Positions 23,549 to 31,130 of a stretch of DNA of 34,589 nucleotides are shown piece by piece. How positions within the stretch are numbered: position 1 is the stretch's first letter; every line of letters starts with the position of its first letter. The translations under genes and the position numbers were made by a program. The stretch spans positions 1-34,589 of the forward strand of contig JAHFKJ010000015.1 of NCBI GenBank assembly GCA_023245415.1, read 5' to 3'. The stretch comes from Candidatus Gottesmanbacteria bacterium. Its GTDB lineage: Bacteria; Patescibacteriota; Microgenomatia; UBA10105. Under the pieces are notes generated by a model. The model saw nothing but the letters and a program-made list of their open reading frames with translations. It searched no databases and had not been told where the DNA came from.

Positions 23549-24352
23549 TCATTTTCTCCCCCGCCACATTTGCCGATGTAAACGCATTTGTTCACTCGGG
23601 TTGGCTTCTTCCTCACGAATTGCTTTGCCGGTTAACTTTAAGAATGCTGCTTCTAATGTAGAAGTTTGCGTGAGATTTTTTAAATCCTCAACTGACCCGT
23701 GGGCGATGATTTTACCGTGATCAATGATCGCCAGACGCTGGGCTATCCGCTCCGCTTCTTCCATATAATGAGTTGTGAAAAACACCGTTATATTTTCTTT
23801 TTGATTAAGTTTAGCTACATAGTCCCACATTTGGTTGCGGGTTTGCGGATCCAAACCAATCGTAGGCTCGTCAAGAAAAAATATTTTGGGATGGTGCACC
23901 AGTCCGCGGGCAATTTCCAGACGGCGTTTCATTCCACCTGAAAAAGTTTTGATCAATTGATCCTTACGCTCCCATAAATCTACGATATTCAGAAGTTCTT
24001 CAATCCGCTGTTTGCGCAAACTTTGGGGAACGTGATACAAAACTCCGTGAAACTCCATATTTTCATAAGCAGTGAGTTCATCATCTAGGCTGGGATCCTG
24101 AAACACGATACCGAAAGATGCACGCGCCTGATCTTGTTGCGTCACTGGATTAAACCAGTTTAAACTTATGGTGCCACTGGTTGGTAGTAGCAATGTCGTA
24201 AGCATTTTAATAGTGGTAGTTTTTCCGGCACCGTTGGGACCTAAAAAAGCAAAAATCTCACCTGAATTAACTTGAAATGATACATGATCAACAGCGGAAA
24301 ATTCCTTAAATTTTTTGGTTAGTTGATTGACATCAATAATAATAGAACTCAT
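23549..24352 (-). CDS. ABC transporter ATP-binding protein (DrrA-like)
   Basis: A 267-residue ABC ATPase with Walker A GPNGAGKT, Q-loop in VFQDPSLDDEL, signature FSGGMKRRLEIA, Walker B IFFLDEPT and a switch His (FFTTHYMEEAE). The C-terminal extension (HGSVEDLKN onward) is typical of the DrrA/CcmA daunorubicin-resistance-type subfamily, which pairs with ABC-2 permeases. It probably forms a 2+2 exporter with the adjacent permease. It starts 26 bases after the internally duplicated unknown gene. Confidence 0.95.
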   Translation of the reverse strand: MSSIIIDVNQLTKKFKEFSAVDHVSFQVNSGEIFAFLGPNGAGKTTTIKMLTTLLLPTSGTISLNWFNPVTQQDQARASFGIVFQDPSLDDELTAYENMEFHGVLYHVPQSLRKQRIEELLNIVDLWERKDQLIKTFSGGMKRRLEIARGLVHHPKIFFLDEPTIGLDPQTRNQMWDYVAKLNQKENITVFFTTHYMEEAERIAQRLAIIDHGKIIAHGSVEDLKNLTQTSTLEAAFLKLTGKAIREEEANPSEQMRLHRQMWRGRK

Positions 24353-24378
24353 ATTCGAGGTAATGACGGAATAAAAGG

Positions 24379-25371
24379 TTATTTATATTTTAGCCGAAAT
24401 TCCCGCGCTTTACGAGTCATAGAAGCTGAAGCAGTATTTTTTTGCGCCGGAAAAATAGACGCGATTTTAGTCCATTGCAGTTTTATTTTTTGAGCGTCAG
24501 GCTTAAGCGGTGTAAACTTGATCAGCGTGTAACCACTTGGGTTTGTTTCAATTATGACACTATTTGCCTGCAATTTATGTTTCGTTTGATCCGACAATTG
24601 GAAATCACCTTCTATCATCTGTTCGCTGGAATCCTCGGTAAATCCAGCTTTATCTATGGAATAACCCTTACGTGTCAATGTCAATACGGCAGACCTGACT
24701 TGCGGTTCCAATTCTTCGATAAACATACCAATCTGACTTTCAACAGCTTGAGGATGTGGATTTTTTTCCAGACGTTTCTTAATATCAGACTGCATTACGA
24801 GCTCTGCTTTATATCGAACCTGTTCCAATAAGCGCAAACGCTTCAGCAGTGGATCCGTGGGTATATGTTTGCGTCGAAAATCCATCGCTGCATAACTTGA
24901 AGAAGGAACCGTAAGCAATCCTCTATCGGGCAATAAACTGACTATTTTTATCCATTTTTGAGTGATATGGTTAAGATCTGCCTTTTCCGGCCAGAAAATG
25001 AGCGACTTACAACGTTCGTGTTCACGCAGCTTTACACCAATCTTCTCCAACCTTCCCCGAGTCATATGATCCACGGAAAAATACCCATTGAGTTGTTGGA
25101 ATTCTCCATATGTCCCGCCAAATCCTGAAGAAATCTCCATCGCATATCCGCGTTCGTAGAGCTTATATATGACTTGAGTCAGATGCGATTCATACATTTC
25201 CAAAAACGCCCCCAATACATATTCTATTTTCGTAAGTTTAGGACGCGTCGCTATACGGTGTTTTAGCGCAGCTTTTCTTTTTTGGCCGATTGCAGATTTT
25301 AACTGAGACAGTTCTTTCCAAATTGCCTGACTCGTTGCATTCATAGAATCATACATATCAGTCTTTTTCAT
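24379..25371 (-). CDS. Unknown protein with internal duplication
   Basis: A 330-residue soluble, basic protein without signal or membrane segments. Two halves (about 16-170 and 178-330) share the same pattern: a charged helical lead-in, IEYVLGAFLEMYESHLT versus VESQIGMFIEELEPQVR, then KLYERGYAM versus TLTRKGYSI, then a short beta-rich part and a closing KWIKIVSLLP versus QWTKIASIFP with Phe-Arg near each end. It is an old tandem duplication. No family recognised. It is translated 4 bases after the DEAD-box helicase stop and precedes the ABC exporter. The position next to a helicase hints at RNA-related work, but this is only a guess. Confidence 0.75.
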   Translation of the reverse strand: MKKTDMYDSMNATSQAIWKELSQLKSAIGQKRKAALKHRIATRPKLTKIEYVLGAFLEMYESHLTQVIYKLYERGYAMEISSGFGGTYGEFQQLNGYFSVDHMTRGRLEKIGVKLREHERCKSLIFWPEKADLNHITQKWIKIVSLLPDRGLLTVPSSSYAAMDFRRKHIPTDPLLKRLRLLEQVRYKAELVMQSDIKKRLEKNPHPQAVESQIGMFIEELEPQVRSAVLTLTRKGYSIDKAGFTEDSSEQMIEGDFQLSDQTKHKLQANSVIIETNPSGYTLIKFTPLKPDAQKIKLQWTKIASIFPAQKNTASASMTRKAREFRLKYK

Positions 25372-25375
25372 ATGA

Positions 25376-26590
25376 CTATCCTACAAAAGTTAAAGCTTTA
25401 CCTGACTTTTCAGCTCTTCCCGTTCTACCAATACGATGAATATAGTCAGTCATCGTAGCGGGTTCGTCAAAATTAATTACGTGTGAAACACTTTCGATAT
25501 CCAAGCCTCGTGCTGCAACATCTGTAGCAACGAGTACCTGCAATCTGTTTTCTTTGAATAAATTAAGCACCCGAATGCGTTGGTTTTGCGACTTGTTACC
25601 ATGTATTGAATCTACTGAAAAACCCTGCTGTTGAAGTTTTTTGGATAGTTTTTCTACCCCCCATTTGGTTCGGCCAAAAACGAGAACTTTTTTAAATTCT
25701 TCCTGCTTTAAAAGCGAAGCCAACTTTTCGAGCTTTTCATTTTTGTCGGAAATTCGAATAATATCCTGATCTATATGCTCAGCGGTTTCTTTAACTTTTA
25801 CCGAAATAGTCAACGGCTCTTTCGTAAACGATTGAATCAATGTATTGATCTGGGTAGATACAGTAGCGGAAAAGAATAACGACTGTCGAATTGGGGGCAG
25901 TAGTGAAATGATGAATTTTATCTCGTGGACAAATCCGATGTCCAACATCCGATCAACTTCGTCAAGAATAATAGTTTTGAAAAGCTGCAGATTTATCAAC
26001 CGCCTCTGCACTAAATCCTTAAGCCTTCCCGGGGTAGCGATGATAATACTTGGGTTTCTACGCAAACTTTGCATTTGTCCCTGCATATTGGCCCCGCCAA
26101 TACAAACTACTGATTTGATGTCTAACCCTTTGGCAAAAGCAGACAATTCCTGGGCAATTTGAACGGCCAGTTCCCGAGTTGGAATCATAATCAACGCTTT
26201 TTCTGACCTGTTGCGCATGATCTTATCAATAAGCGGAATCAAAAATGCCGCAGTTTTTCCGGTACCCGTATTGGCAATTCCAACGACATCTTTACCTTCA
26301 AGAATTGGTTCAATTGCCTGGTCTTGAATCGGAGTTGGATCTGTATATCCATGAGTAATAATATTCTGCTTTAGTTTATCATCGATTTGAAAATCCGCGA
26401 ATGCATGTTTATTTATAACCACCTCTTCAGTTTTATGTGTTTGAGACTTATTGACGTAACGGGATTTGTGTATAAATTCTGGCCCAACAAATCTATTGGG
26501 AATATTATTTTTATGGCCAAAACGATTGAATCTCTGTTTCTGGTGAAATGAATGGGGGGTAAATGGTTTACGAAACATATGACAATACAA
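25376..26590 (-). CDS. DEAD-box ATP-dependent RNA helicase
   Basis: A 404-residue helicase with all core motifs: Q motif (PTPIQ, 85-89), motif I (ANTGTGKT), PTREL, TPGRL, motif II as DEVD (210-213, a variant of DEAD), SAT (241-243), ATDVAARGLDI and HRIGRTGR. A basic, aromatic N-terminal tail of about 60 residues precedes the core. The protein ends soon after the last motif (GKALTFVG), so there is no C-terminal RNA-binding extension. ATG 26578 (residue 5) is an alternative start. A consensus promoter gives a leader of about 150 nt beginning with a hairpin, as in cold-induced helicases (inference). It is the first gene of a five-gene operon. Confidence 0.95.
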   Translation of the reverse strand: MYCHMFRKPFTPHSFHQKQRFNRFGHKNNIPNRFVGPEFIHKSRYVNKSQTHKTEEVVINKHAFADFQIDDKLKQNIITHGYTDPTPIQDQAIEPILEGKDVVGIANTGTGKTAAFLIPLIDKIMRNRSEKALIMIPTRELAVQIAQELSAFAKGLDIKSVVCIGGANMQGQMQSLRRNPSIIIATPGRLKDLVQRRLINLQLFKTIILDEVDRMLDIGFVHEIKFIISLLPPIRQSLFFSATVSTQINTLIQSFTKEPLTISVKVKETAEHIDQDIIRISDKNEKLEKLASLLKQEEFKKVLVFGRTKWGVEKLSKKLQQQGFSVDSIHGNKSQNQRIRVLNLFKENRLQVLVATDVAARGLDIESVSHVINFDEPATMTDYIHRIGRTGRAEKSGKALTFVG

Positions 26591-26715
26591 ATATGCTCAA
26601 TTAAACAAATAAATCTGCCTAAATCGTGAAGTTGCTTTAAAAAATTGAAGAAAGATACGAAGAAAAAAGTCAGGTATCTTTATCTTAAATCGCTTTAAAA
26701 CTAAATCAAATTTAA

Positions 26716-26739
26716 ACAGATTTATGCGTTTAAATCTGT
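26716..26739 (-). other. Hairpin at the 5' end of the helicase mRNA leader
   Basis: A perfect 9-bp stem (acagattta/taaatctgt) with a 6-base loop. It lies directly downstream of the helicase promoter, so the transcript would start within a base or two of the stem. A 5'-terminal stem-loop can protect mRNA from decay. On the plus strand it is upstream of the acetyltransferase promoter and has no evident role there. Confidence 0.55.
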
Positions 26740-26746
26740 ACTTGGG

Positions 26747-26775
26747 AGTATACCACGTATCTTCTCGAATGTCAA
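26747..26775 (-). promoter_or_regulatory. Consensus promoter of the DEAD-box operon
   Basis: TTGACA (26775-26770), a 17-base spacer and TATACT (26752-26747) on the minus strand, identical in boxes and spacing to the toxin-antitoxin promoter. Expected transcription start is near 26740, 150 bases before the start codon. Confidence 0.78.
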
Positions 26776-26827
26776 TATACTATAGGACTTAAAACGCGCG
26801 CGTATTTAAGAGATTTCTTCTCCATTG

Positions 26828-26833
26828 TATAAT
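26828..26833 (+). promoter_or_regulatory. -10 box of a leaderless GTG-start gene
   Basis: Perfect TATAAT preceded directly by TG, ending 5 bases before GTG 26839. The expected transcription start coincides with the start codon, so the mRNA should be leaderless. The -35 (TTTAAG, 17-base spacer) is poor. Confidence 0.5.
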
Positions 26834-26838
26834 ACGCT

Positions 26839-27786
26839 GTGATTACTCAACTCACCTTTTTATCAGAAATCAAGCCAATTTGGCAACAATGTTTAGATAA
26901 GTCGGCGCTGCAGCTGCCATTTTTTTCTTTTGCCTGGCAGGAGGCATATTTTGGAACACTGGGGAAAAAAGAAACACCGCTTATTCTTCATTTGCCTCAT
27001 CTAAATATAATAACCGCATTTGTTAAACGAGAAAATTCTCTAGAATTTTCCGGCGGAATTGAGGTCAGCGACTATCTGGATCTGGTTGGTCCGGATGAAT
27101 ACAAAGCAAAAGCCTGGGAAGAAATTCTTGAATACTGCAAAAACAACCAAATTCCCTTGCTAAAATTAGCAAACGTTCCTGAGTCTTCCCCTACGCTTAA
27201 ATTTTTCCAGGATTTATCTCGCAATACCTTTGCTAAAATCAAAACCATACAACAAGATACAACGCCAATTTTCGTTTTACCAAAAACTTATGAAGAATAT
27301 TTAGCAGGTTTAGATCGCAAAGCCAGACATGAATTGGGGCGAAAACTGCGGAAATTTGAGCGCGAGCATCTTGATGTACAAATAAGCGTGAGTCCTCATC
27401 CTGATCAAGATGTGCAGATTCTTTTCGATCTAATGCGACTTGACGGACGCAAGCAGAAATTTTTAAATCCTGATTATGAAGAGTTTTTTCACCTACTGAT
27501 GCGAAACTTTTCAAAAAATATAATACTGCAAATCTTATATGTGAATGCGCTCCCTGCCGCTGCATTATTTGTCTTAACCACTCCGGCAGATTTTCTATTA
27601 TATAATTCTGGTTTCGATCAAACGAAGTTTTCCGGAGCAGGTTTTTACATAAAAGCGGAAAGTGTCCGGTATGCAATTGAAAAAGGATTTGAACAGTATA
27701 ATTTTCTGCAGGGCCGTGAACGTTACAAATATGAGCTCGGTGGACAGGATTTTGGCGTATATGAAATCCTAGTTGATCTGACATAG
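26839..27786 (+). CDS. CelD/BcsL-type GNAT acetyltransferase
   Basis: A 315-residue cytoplasmic protein starting with GTG. The pattern matches the FemAB-like/CelD acetyltransferase family (Acetyltransf_6): an N-terminal half with SDYLDLVG, a central LDRKARHELGRKLRKFE helix, and a C-terminal GNAT fold with YNSGFD, a GFYIKAESVRYAIEKG helix and a final FLQGRERYKYELG. Members modify extracellular polysaccharide precursors or cell-envelope molecules, but most have no proven substrate. The start is supported by the -10 box directly before it. It is followed 10 bases later by cbiM, so the transporter may be expressed from this promoter. Confidence 0.85.
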   Translation: MITQLTFLSEIKPIWQQCLDKSALQLPFFSFAWQEAYFGTLGKKETPLILHLPHLNIITAFVKRENSLEFSGGIEVSDYLDLVGPDEYKAKAWEEILEYCKNNQIPLLKLANVPESSPTLKFFQDLSRNTFAKIKTIQQDTTPIFVLPKTYEEYLAGLDRKARHELGRKLRKFEREHLDVQISVSPHPDQDVQILFDLMRLDGRKQKFLNPDYEEFFHLLMRNFSKNIILQILYVNALPAAALFVLTTPADFLLYNSGFDQTKFSGAGFYIKAESVRYAIEKGFEQYNFLQGRERYKYELGGQDFGVYEILVDLT

Positions 27787-27796
27787 TAAAATTTTT

Positions 27797-28840
27797 ATGC
27801 ATATACCTGACGGTTATCTTAGCCCAGCAACATCAGTTACTCTATACTCCATGTGTGTCCCCTTTATGGCTAAAGCATCGAAGGAAACAAAAAGAAAACT
27901 CAATGACAAAACAGTTCCGCTCATATCATTATTTTCTGCACTCTCCTTTGTCATTATGATGTTTAATGTGCCGCTTCCAGGTGGCACGACCGGACATGCA
28001 GTCGGAGCTACTATCACGGCAATTGTTTTAGGCCCTTGGATTGCGATGCTATCTCTCACTGTAGCACTTGTGATACAGGCGCTTTTTTTCGGCGATGGTG
28101 GCATTCTAGCCCTGGGAGCAAATGTTTTTAATATGGTCATTGTGATGACACTATCAGGCTATTTCATATATCAAATCCTAGATAGATGGTCCAAGACCCT
28201 GGTAAAACGGAAAGTGATCTTTTCGGCAGTTGCTGGTTATATTTCTATAAATCTGGCTGCCCTGTGTACCGCAGTTGAACTTGGAATTCAGCCACTTCTG
28301 TTTCACAATAATCTTGGTCAATCACTTTATTTTCCCTACGGCTTAAATGTATCGATTCCCTCAATGCTGATTGGACACTTGACCATAGCCGGTTTTGCTG
28401 AAGCCTTGGTCACCGGACTCATTTTATCGTGGATCTATAAAACCAATCCGGGAATTATGACATCGAATATGAATTCTGTTGAGAAAAATTACCCAATAGT
28501 CAAATGGGGATTGATTGCTTTAGGCGTACTTGTTATTTTATCTCCGCTTGGCCTTTTGGCTCCAGGAACCGCGTGGGGAGAATGGGGACGGATAGAACTT
28601 GAGAAACTGGGACTCGGATACATTCCACAAGGCTTTGACAAATGGTCCAATTTCTGGAAAGCACCACTATCTCAATATAACTTACCTCAATCAGGAAATC
28701 CAACCATCGGGTATATGTTTTCCGGATTTATAGGAGTATTTATGACCATACTCGTTTTATCAGGTACATTTTGGATTATGCGAAGACTGTCTAAAAATAA
28801 TATTTTGAAAGTAAGTAAAAAACCTGGAAAAAGTACATAA
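27797..28840 (+). CDS. cbiM: Cobalt/nickel ECF transporter S component CbiM with fused CbiN/PDGLE-like domain
   Basis: A 347-residue membrane protein. It begins MHIPDG, the conserved N-terminus whose amino group and His2 bind the metal in CbiM/NikM. Residues 1-210 hold the CbiM core, with PGGTTGHAVGA and FGDGGILALGAN motifs. Residues about 235-335 have two membrane helices around a loop with SPLGLLAPGTAWGEW, like the CbiN/NikN (PDGLE) partner domain that stimulates uptake, here fused. It imports Co2+ or Ni2+ together with the T component and ATPase encoded next. The stop overlaps the cbiQ start by one base. No cobalamin riboswitch is visible upstream, where only 10 bases separate it from the acetyltransferase. 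Confidence 0.94.
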   Translation: MHIPDGYLSPATSVTLYSMCVPFMAKASKETKRKLNDKTVPLISLFSALSFVIMMFNVPLPGGTTGHAVGATITAIVLGPWIAMLSLTVALVIQALFFGDGGILALGANVFNMVIVMTLSGYFIYQILDRWSKTLVKRKVIFSAVAGYISINLAALCTAVELGIQPLLFHNNLGQSLYFPYGLNVSIPSMLIGHLTIAGFAEALVTGLILSWIYKTNPGIMTSNMNSVEKNYPIVKWGLIALGVLVILSPLGLLAPGTAWGEWGRIELEKLGLGYIPQGFDKWSNFWKAPLSQYNLPQSGNPTIGYMFSGFIGVFMTILVLSGTFWIMRRLSKNNILKVSKKPGKST

Positions 28841-29670
28841 TGTCTTTTCTTGAACAAAACCTTCACCATATTACTGAGACTCTGCAAAATACGCTTTATG
28901 TGGAACACATCACCAAACTACCCGGGTTAATCCAACATTTAGATCCAAGAACACGCATCATTTGTTTCTGTTTATTACTTATGAGCGTAAATCTTTCTAA
29001 GAATATCGTTTTTATACTTTCTGTATATGTATTTTTATTACTTTTAGCATATGCGTCGCAAATTCCACTTAAATTTTTTATAATGCGCGTCTGGATGTTT
29101 TTACCTTTTTTTACCGGGATTATTGCACTACCCGCGATATTTAATGTTTTTACACCGGGGAACGCGCTGTTAACACTTATTAATCTACCAAATTATCACC
29201 TGTATATTTCGATTACCCAAAACGGTGTATTTTCTGCTGCTTATTTGTTAACCCGGGTTGCCACTTCCGTATCTTCAGCAATTCTACTAGTTTTAACCAC
29301 CGATTGGATTCAATTACTGAAATCACTTGAACGATTGCATGTGCCAAAAATGTTTATTATCGTAAGTCTTATAACCTATCGTTATATATTTGTGCTTTTA
29401 AAAACTACCAATAATATGCTGCTTTCCAGAAAAAGCCGGATGATCGGTAAACCGCAAAATCAGACTCATAGATGGTGGATCGGAGGAACGCTGGGCACAC
29501 TTTTTAATAAAACACAAACACTCAGCGAAGATGTTTATAAAGCAATGAGATCGCGAGGATATGCGAATCAAATAATTATATTAAGTGACTTTCACTACCA
29601 GTTTGTAGACTATGTGGCGATTGGTGTAACGTTTACACTTATTGTCATGTTATATTTCATCTGGAACTAA
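28840..29670 (+). CDS. cbiQ: ECF transporter T component CbiQ
   Basis: A 276-residue membrane protein with five or six helices. It has the family's DPRTR motif early (near residue 32) and the C-terminal coupling motif AMRSRGY (residues about 232-238), which contacts the ATPase. It couples ATP hydrolysis to the CbiM substrate unit. Its ATG overlaps the cbiM TAA by one base, so translation is coupled. Confidence 0.93.
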   Translation: MSFLEQNLHHITETLQNTLYVEHITKLPGLIQHLDPRTRIICFCLLLMSVNLSKNIVFILSVYVFLLLLAYASQIPLKFFIMRVWMFLPFFTGIIALPAIFNVFTPGNALLTLINLPNYHLYISITQNGVFSAAYLLTRVATSVSSAILLVLTTDWIQLLKSLERLHVPKMFIIVSLITYRYIFVLLKTTNNMLLSRKSRMIGKPQNQTHRWWIGGTLGTLFNKTQTLSEDVYKAMRSRGYANQIIILSDFHYQFVDYVAIGVTFTLIVMLYFIWN

Positions 29671-29674
29671 AACT

Positions 29675-30499
29675 ATGCCGACTAAAATTTTATTTGAGCT
29701 CAAAAATGTCAGTTTTACCTATCAATTGACTCACGCCCTCGATAATATCAGTTTTACAATTAGTGAAGGAGAAAAACTAGTCTTACTGGGAGCAAATGGA
29801 TCAGGCAAAAGCACATTGCTTAAAATATTAGATGGGCTGGTATTCCCTACTCAGGGTATAGTGCAAGCATTTGGTCACACAATTAACTCAGACTATTTTA
29901 GCAAAGAAAAACAAGAATATGATTTCCGCAAACGAGTCGGCTACATATTTCAAGACTCAGATGTCCAGCTCTTTTCTCCGACCGTTTGGGACGAAGTTAC
30001 GTTTGCACCCCTCCAATTAGGTCTATCGCAAGAACTTGTGACTAAACAGGCAGAATCCGCTCTTAAAATCATGGAAATAACTCATCTTAAGAATAGGATT
30101 CCCTTTCAACTTTCAGGAGGTGAAAAGAAAAAAGTAGCCATTGCCTGCGTCCTCTCCTATAAACCCACTGTGTGGTTATTTGACGAACCGACATCTGGCT
30201 TGGACCCACGTAGTCAAAGCAGACTAATAGATTTTATATTTGAAGTGAATGCTCAAAAGAATACAGTGATCACCGCGACTCATGATTTATTTATACTTAC
30301 GGAAATTGCCAACCGGGTCATCGTTCTTTCTGAAGATCACCAAATTGTAGCTGATGACACTCCACAGGAAATTCTTGCGGACACAAAACTACTTACCAAG
30401 CATAACCTCATACATGCACATATTCACAAACATTTAAATCAAGAACATGAGCACATCCACACACATACCTCTGACCATACACATTTATCAATTAAATAA
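29675..30499 (+). CDS. cbiO: ECF transporter ATPase CbiO with His-rich tail
   Basis: From ATG 29675, 4 bases after the cbiQ stop, the protein has 274 residues. The longer frame from 29642 adds 11 residues overlapping cbiQ and is not needed. Walker A GANGSGKST, Q-loop FQDSDVQLF, signature LSGGEKKKVAIA, Walker B VWLFDEPT and a His switch (ATHDLF) are intact and typical of CbiO. The last 30 residues contain 11 His, mostly as alternating HxH, a probable metal-binding tail fitting Ni2+ or Co2+ handling. It ends two bases from the convergent msrB stop. Confidence 0.94.
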   Translation: MPTKILFELKNVSFTYQLTHALDNISFTISEGEKLVLLGANGSGKSTLLKILDGLVFPTQGIVQAFGHTINSDYFSKEKQEYDFRKRVGYIFQDSDVQLFSPTVWDEVTFAPLQLGLSQELVTKQAESALKIMEITHLKNRIPFQLSGGEKKKVAIACVLSYKPTVWLFDEPTSGLDPRSQSRLIDFIFEVNAQKNTVITATHDLFILTEIANRVIVLSEDHQIVADDTPQEILADTKLLTKHNLIHAHIHKHLNQEHEHIHTHTSDHTHLSIK

Positions 30500-30501
30500 A
30501 A

Positions 30502-31044
30502 CTATTTATCTGGAATAAACTCAAGAGCTGCTGAATTCATACAATATCTTTTTCCAGTCGGCACTGGTCCATCATCAAATACATGTCCTAAATGTCCGCC
30601 GCACTTATCCAAAACTTCAACCCGAGTTTGGCCAAAACTGGTATCTTCGCGAAGTACCACTGCATCGGGCTGGATCGGCGCCCAGAAACTCGGCCAGCCA
30701 GTACCTGAATCGTATTTTTGTTCAGAACGGAAAACTGGTTCTTTACAGCCAACACTTACATAAATCCCTTTTTGCGAATTATGAAGTAATGTGCCGGTGA
30801 ATGGGACTTCTGTCCCCTGCTCGCGTAAAATATGAAATTGAAGTGGAGTCAAAAGCTTTTTCCACTGGGCATCAGTTTTGGTTTTAGTTGCATCAAAAGT
30901 ACCAGAAACCGGCGCCGTCTCCGGATTCTTCCGCCCCAACATGTTTGGAGATAGACGCAATCCCCCAATAACCACAATTATTAAAGTACCAATCAATATC
31001 GGTTTTTTATATCGAGTCAAAAAATTCATTCTCTGTTGTTTCAT
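30502..31044 (-). CDS. msrB: Membrane-anchored methionine-R-sulfoxide reductase MsrB
   Basis: A 180-residue protein: an N-terminal membrane helix (about residues 14-30), a linker and an MsrB domain (about 58-178). Catalytic Cys168 lies in RYCMNS, and GTGWPSFW and HLGHVFDDGP are conserved. The four Cys of the structural zinc site are reduced to single Cys100 and Cys148, so this is the zinc-free form; Cys100 may resolve the sulfenic acid. MsrB repairs the R-epimer, complementing MsrA. The anchor puts the enzyme outside the cytoplasm, alongside the thioredoxin and DipZ-like proteins. A TATACT box ends 7 bases before ATG 31044, so the message is probably leaderless. ATG 31029 is an alternative start. 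Confidence 0.94.
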   Translation of the reverse strand: MKQQRMNFLTRYKKPILIGTLIIVVIGGLRLSPNMLGRKNPETAPVSGTFDATKTKTDAQWKKLLTPLQFHILREQGTEVPFTGTLLHNSQKGIYVSVGCKEPVFRSEQKYDSGTGWPSFWAPIQPDAVVLREDTSFGQTRVEVLDKCGGHLGHVFDDGPVPTGKRYCMNSAALEFIPDK

Positions 31045-31051
31045 TCAGATT

Positions 31052-31057
31052 AGTATA
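31052..31057 (-). promoter_or_regulatory. -10 box of msrB, leaderless arrangement
   Basis: TATACT on the minus strand ends 7 bases before ATG 31044. No convincing -35 is seen. This is the same short box-to-start spacing as at 10356, 11291 and 26833. Confidence 0.45.
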
Positions 31058-31130
31058 TCTAATTATGAAATTAGAATTCGACTAATATTAACATTTTCAG
31101 GAAAAATAGAGTATTTCCCTTGGTGTCAAG

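Noticed and set aside
23548-23616. 23-residue N-terminal extension of the ABC permease
   Set aside because: It overlaps the ATPase gene and does not resemble ABC-2 permeases. ATG 23547 has GGGGGAG upstream and sits right after the ATPase stop.
27787-27796. Cobalamin riboswitch before cbiM
   Set aside because: Only 10 bases separate cbiM from the upstream gene, and no B12-box-like sequence was seen nearby.
27239-27802. 187-residue minus-strand frame
   Set aside because: It is antisense to the CelD-type acetyltransferase gene, whose motifs are convincing.
29642-29674. 11-residue N-terminal extension of CbiO
   Set aside because: It overlaps cbiQ and is not needed; ATG 29675 gives the normal CbiO start four bases after the cbiQ stop.
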